From Pilaira anomala (Eukaryota; Mucoromycota; Mucoromycetes; Mucorales; Mucoraceae), in contig JAIXMQ010000015.1 of the NCBI GenBank assembly GCA_025716855.1, positions 1-64,000 on the forward strand: a DNA stretch of 64,000 bases. Direction: 5' to 3'. The position numbers were made by a program, and so were the translations under genes. Positions 61,235-64,000 of the stretch are shown here, in pieces. The notes under the pieces were generated by a model. It saw only the letters and a list, made by a program, of their open reading frames with translations, searched no databases and was not told the DNA's origin. How positions within the stretch are numbered: position 1 is the first letter of the stretch; each line of letters opens with the position of its first letter.

Positions 61235-61400
61235 TATCACCGTGGTCATACCGTGGTTATCACCGTGGTCATCACCGTGGTCATCACCGTGGTCATCACC
61301 GTGGTCATCACCGTGGTCATACCGTCGTCATACCGTCGTCATCACCGTCGTCATCACCGTGGTCATCACCGTGGTCATCACCGTGGTCATCACCGTGGTT
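61235..61400. repeat. 12-bp minisatellite, left array (CACCGTGGTCAT)
   Basis: About 14 units of CACCGTGGTCAT and an 11-bp variant lacking one base. The same unit in inverted orientation fills 63427-64000. Because 12 is a multiple of three the array is open in several frames and produces spurious ORFs. Confidence 0.95.
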
Positions 61401-61474
61401 TTTTTGTTAACCAATCAAAGTCTCAATTTACTTATTTTCTTCTCTTCATAAAAAAAACTCTCATAAAAAAAATC

Positions 61475-62765
61475 ATGGTTTTTATCAGTCGCAATCACGC
61501 ACTTTGCATTTATTATCAACTAAAGTTCAATGAAGAAAACAGTGTTAAAGCTTTAGAAAAGTTTCAGCCGTTAAGCGATGAACACGAAGTATGCTATTTA
61601 ACTGATCCCGCTATTCCCGTACTTGTGTTGAAAACGAGACTATATGGTAGTTCCTTTTTGTTCAAGGAATATTTCACTGAAGAAGTGCCAATAGAAAACG
61701 TTTCAAATGAATCTGTAACAAAACTTGGTATGATTTTGGGTTTTTAATTGTGATAATTTCACTAATTTGCGATTTAAATTAATTAGAAACAAAAGCCCAA
61801 GTTTTAAAATTTATAAATGAAGTATACTCTATTGAACCTGTTCTTGATGATATCTATACTTTAAAAATAGTATCACTCTCAGATATTTTTGCTAACATGT
61901 TACAATATTCAACATATTTCAACAAGAAAACATTGAACAGTTTCAGCTCGTTTAGTGGAAAAAACAAATTAAACTTTATGGCAAATGGATCCTCACAAAA
62001 AAGATCCAAAGGTGAAACTGGCTCTTATATACGATATTGGAATATTTATGTCTTACAAGATAAATACCAAGGTAAAATGAAGGTGTTTTGTTCCGACTTC
62101 CTTATTGACTGTTTATTTGTAGTAAATGTGCTAAATAATATACTGGAATACAATAAAAAATACCAAGGATTTTTAAAGGCACAGAAAGAATTAGGCTTAG
62201 AGATAATTGGATACGCCCGAAAATCACCTGGTGATAAAAATGAAGAAAATAGGACAAAACTGTTAAGAAGGATGGTTGAAAAATTAAAAAGTCGGTCTCT
62301 GGTGGATAAAGTCTTTGTTTCAAAAACTTCCACTGCTAATCAACCCTTTCATGAACGTGATATCAATGAGAACAATATAGAAGGAACAGATGGATCTACA
62401 ATAGGTAATAGGCAATATATGTTGAAGATAAACTTGAATTAAGATATTCTGCGTTTTAGATTTTATTGAGTTCTTAAATTCCACAAAAAAAGAAGTAATA
62501 TTGGTCGCCCTGGATTACGCAGGTTTATCAACAAACGTTGAAGATTTGAAAGAGTTTCTCAGGTAAATAGCAAATAAATATTAGATAAATTGACACCTGA
62601 TTGATCTATTATGTTAGCAAGCAAAGAAATATTACGAAAATAATAATTGATAGACTCCCTATCACATCTGAAGTAGAAATTTATGAAACAGAGGTGTTGC
62701 TTCAAGACCAAAACGCGATAAAGAAGTTCGATTGCAGAACACGACCGATACAAAGATCATCATGA
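61475..62765 (+). CDS. Resolvase-like (serine-recombinase N-terminal fold) protein
   Basis: Four exons (61475-61727, 61787-62404, 62460-62562, 62618-62765) give 373 residues. The N-terminal half is of unknown type. From about residue 220 it follows the layout of a serine-recombinase catalytic domain, as in IS607-type elements: 'LEIIGYARKSPGDKNEENR', 'LVDKVFVSKTSTANQPFHER', 'VILVALDYAGLSTNVEDLKE' and 'ITKIIIDRLPITSEVEIYE'. The Ser in 'ARKS' matches the catalytic Ser. The place of the usual active-site arginines (DRxxR) reads 'DYAGLS', so catalysis may be lost or altered. The gene starts about 75 bp after the left minisatellite, and its first part is copied in inverted orientation at the window end. 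Confidence 0.65.
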
Positions 62766-63073
62766 AAATATAACATTGCTTAATAAATTATTTTATGAAT
62801 ACCCTCTTGAATTGATGCACTCCTTTTTTCATGACAGCATAATCTGCAGTTTATCTTCATCACAATGTGATAAAGCTTGATGTTTTTATAACTGTGAATA
62901 AAGATAACTTTTTTCGATAGTCAGCTAGTCTGATCACATACTGGTTTTTATTTTATATATTGAGTATTCGTGTTTGATGTCGCAACTTTATTTAATCAAT
63001 TTCTTTATTTTCAGAAGATAAATGGCAAAAAATGGAAAAATAAATAAAAATTAAGAGCATTAAGTAACTTCAT
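62766..63073. other. Spacer between the gene and its inverted partial copy
   Basis: AT-rich; no gene seen. Confidence 0.6.
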
Positions 63074-63340
63074 TTAAGCCCCTTTTGTTAAGATGCTTGT
63101 TGCATCCTTACAGGTATCGCTGACTATATTATCACAGGACTTGTACGTGTGAAAGGAAAACGAATACTTTGAAATTTGTATTTTAGATGCAAGTACGGGA
63201 ATTGCGGGATCAGTTAAATAGCATACTTCGTGTTCATCGCTTAACGCCTGAAACTTTTCTAAAGCTTTAACACTGTTTTCTTCATTGAACTTTAGTTGAT
63301 AATAAATGCAAAGCGCGTGATTGCGACTGATAAAAACCAT
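63074..63340 (-). pseudogene. Inverted partial copy of the resolvase-like gene's 5' end
   Basis: From 63340 down to about 63190 this minus-strand copy repeats the first 50 or so codons of the gene at 61475 ('MVFISRNHALCIYYQLKF', 'EVCYLTDPAIPVL') with only a few base changes. The shared part also includes the leader, with a small length difference, and the minisatellite. After 'PAIPVL' the sequences part, and the frame runs to a stop at 63074 without the later exons. This is either a truncated copy or the start of a related gene with a different continuation. Confidence 0.75.
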
Positions 63341-63426
63341 GATTTTTTTTATGAAGAGAACAAAAGAGTCTTTTTATGAAGAGAAGAAAATAAGTAAATT
63401 GAGACTTTGATTGGTTAACAAAAAAA

Positions 63427-64000
63427 CCACAGTGATGACGACGGTGATGACCACGGTGATGACCACAGTATGACCACGGTGATGACCACGGTGATGACCA
63501 CGGTATGACCACGGTGATGACCACGGTGATGACCACGGTGATGACCACGGTGATAACCACGGTATGACCATGGTGATAACCACGGTGACAACCACGGTGA
63601 TGACCACGGTATGACCACGGTGACAACCACGGTGATGACCACGGTGATGACCACGGTGATGACCACGGTATGACCACGGTGATAACCACGGTGATGACCA
63701 CGGTATGACCACGGTGATAACCACGGTGATAACCACGGTGATGACCACGGTATGACCACGGTATGACCACGGTGATAACCACGGTGATAACCACGGTGAT
63801 GACCACGGTGATAACCACGGTGATGACCACGGTGATAACCACGGTGATGACCACGGTGATAACCATGGTGATGACCACGGTGATGACCACGGTGATGACC
63901 ACGGTGATAACCACGGTGATAACCACGGTGATGACCACGGTGATAACCACGGTGATAACCACGGTGACAACCACGGTGATGACCACGGTATGACCACGGT
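63427..64000. repeat. 12-bp minisatellite, right array, inverted (ATGACCACGGTG)
   Basis: Roughly 48 units of ATGACCACGGTG with ATAACC, ACAACC and one-base-shorter variants, continuing past the window end. Inverted relative to the array at 61235-61400. Confidence 0.95.

Noticed and set aside
63282..63997. Long ORFs in several frames over the minisatellite
   Set aside because: They arise because the 12-bp unit has no stop in these frames. The products are simple repeats.
61235..64000. CRISPR-like array or telomere repeat
   Set aside because: Units are contiguous with no spacers, and a 12-bp CACCGTGGTCAT unit is not a known telomere type. The context is a eukaryotic chromosome.

Overview
The window reads as nuclear DNA of a filamentous fungus, most likely an early-diverging one (Mucoromycota, probably Mucorales-like). 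The signs are AT-rich intergenic DNA full of homopolymers, many short introns (mostly 55-110 nt) and densely packed genes. The gene content also fits: a Ty3/gypsy integrase relic, an Hsp70-like ATPase of divergent type, a resolvase-like protein, REV3, GIS2/CNBP, HOP2 and ATP15. I identified families from memory and by hand splicing; no database search was possible. For each multi-exon gene I joined exons by hand, and total coding lengths divisible by three were used as a check.

Layout. 1-3.6 kb: retroelement relic, a SASA/SGNH esterase (+) and a G-protein alpha subunit (-). 3.85-6.4 kb: a CDK5RAP1/MiaB-type tRNA methylthiotransferase that runs in frame into a LYR-motif domain. 6.6-13 kb: eight tandem, same-strand paralogues of about 76-89 residues of unknown function, each behind a similar promoter block. 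14-15.3 kb: glucose-6-phosphate 1-epimerase. 15.5-17.6 kb: two copies of a 0.58 kb direct repeat, each ahead of a different orphan ORF. 19-21.2 kb: a small orphan and a glutamine-rich coiled-coil protein. 21.5-29.4 kb: an alpha/beta-hydrolase fused to a dual-specificity phosphatase (-), then HOP2, UQCC2/CBP6, TPA1/OGFOD1 and RagC/GTR2 (+). 29.5-34.5 kb: an Hsp70-like ATPase and a coiled-coil orphan (-). 34.5-38.3 kb: gene-poor, microsatellite-rich DNA. 38.3-48.3 kb: a disordered basic protein, a 3-hydroxyisobutyrate-dehydrogenase-like enzyme and the 16-exon REV3 (+). 48.6-50.8 kb: ATP15 and a seven-knuckle GIS2/CNBP protein (-). 51.6-53.8 kb: two orphans (+). 54.2-58.7 kb: a P5-type ATPase (-). 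61-64 kb: a resolvase-like gene flanked by 12-bp minisatellites, with a partial inverted copy at the window end.

Themes. Six of about 86 inferred introns use a GC donor, always GCAAGT, in six unrelated genes. Mitochondrial and Fe-S functions recur (methylthiotransferase-LYR, UQCC2, ATP15, the REV3 cysteine-rich tail), but nothing shows these genes form one pathway. The best candidates for undescribed biology are the eight-gene small-protein array with its promoter module, the methylthiotransferase-LYR fusion, and the minisatellite-flanked resolvase-like locus.
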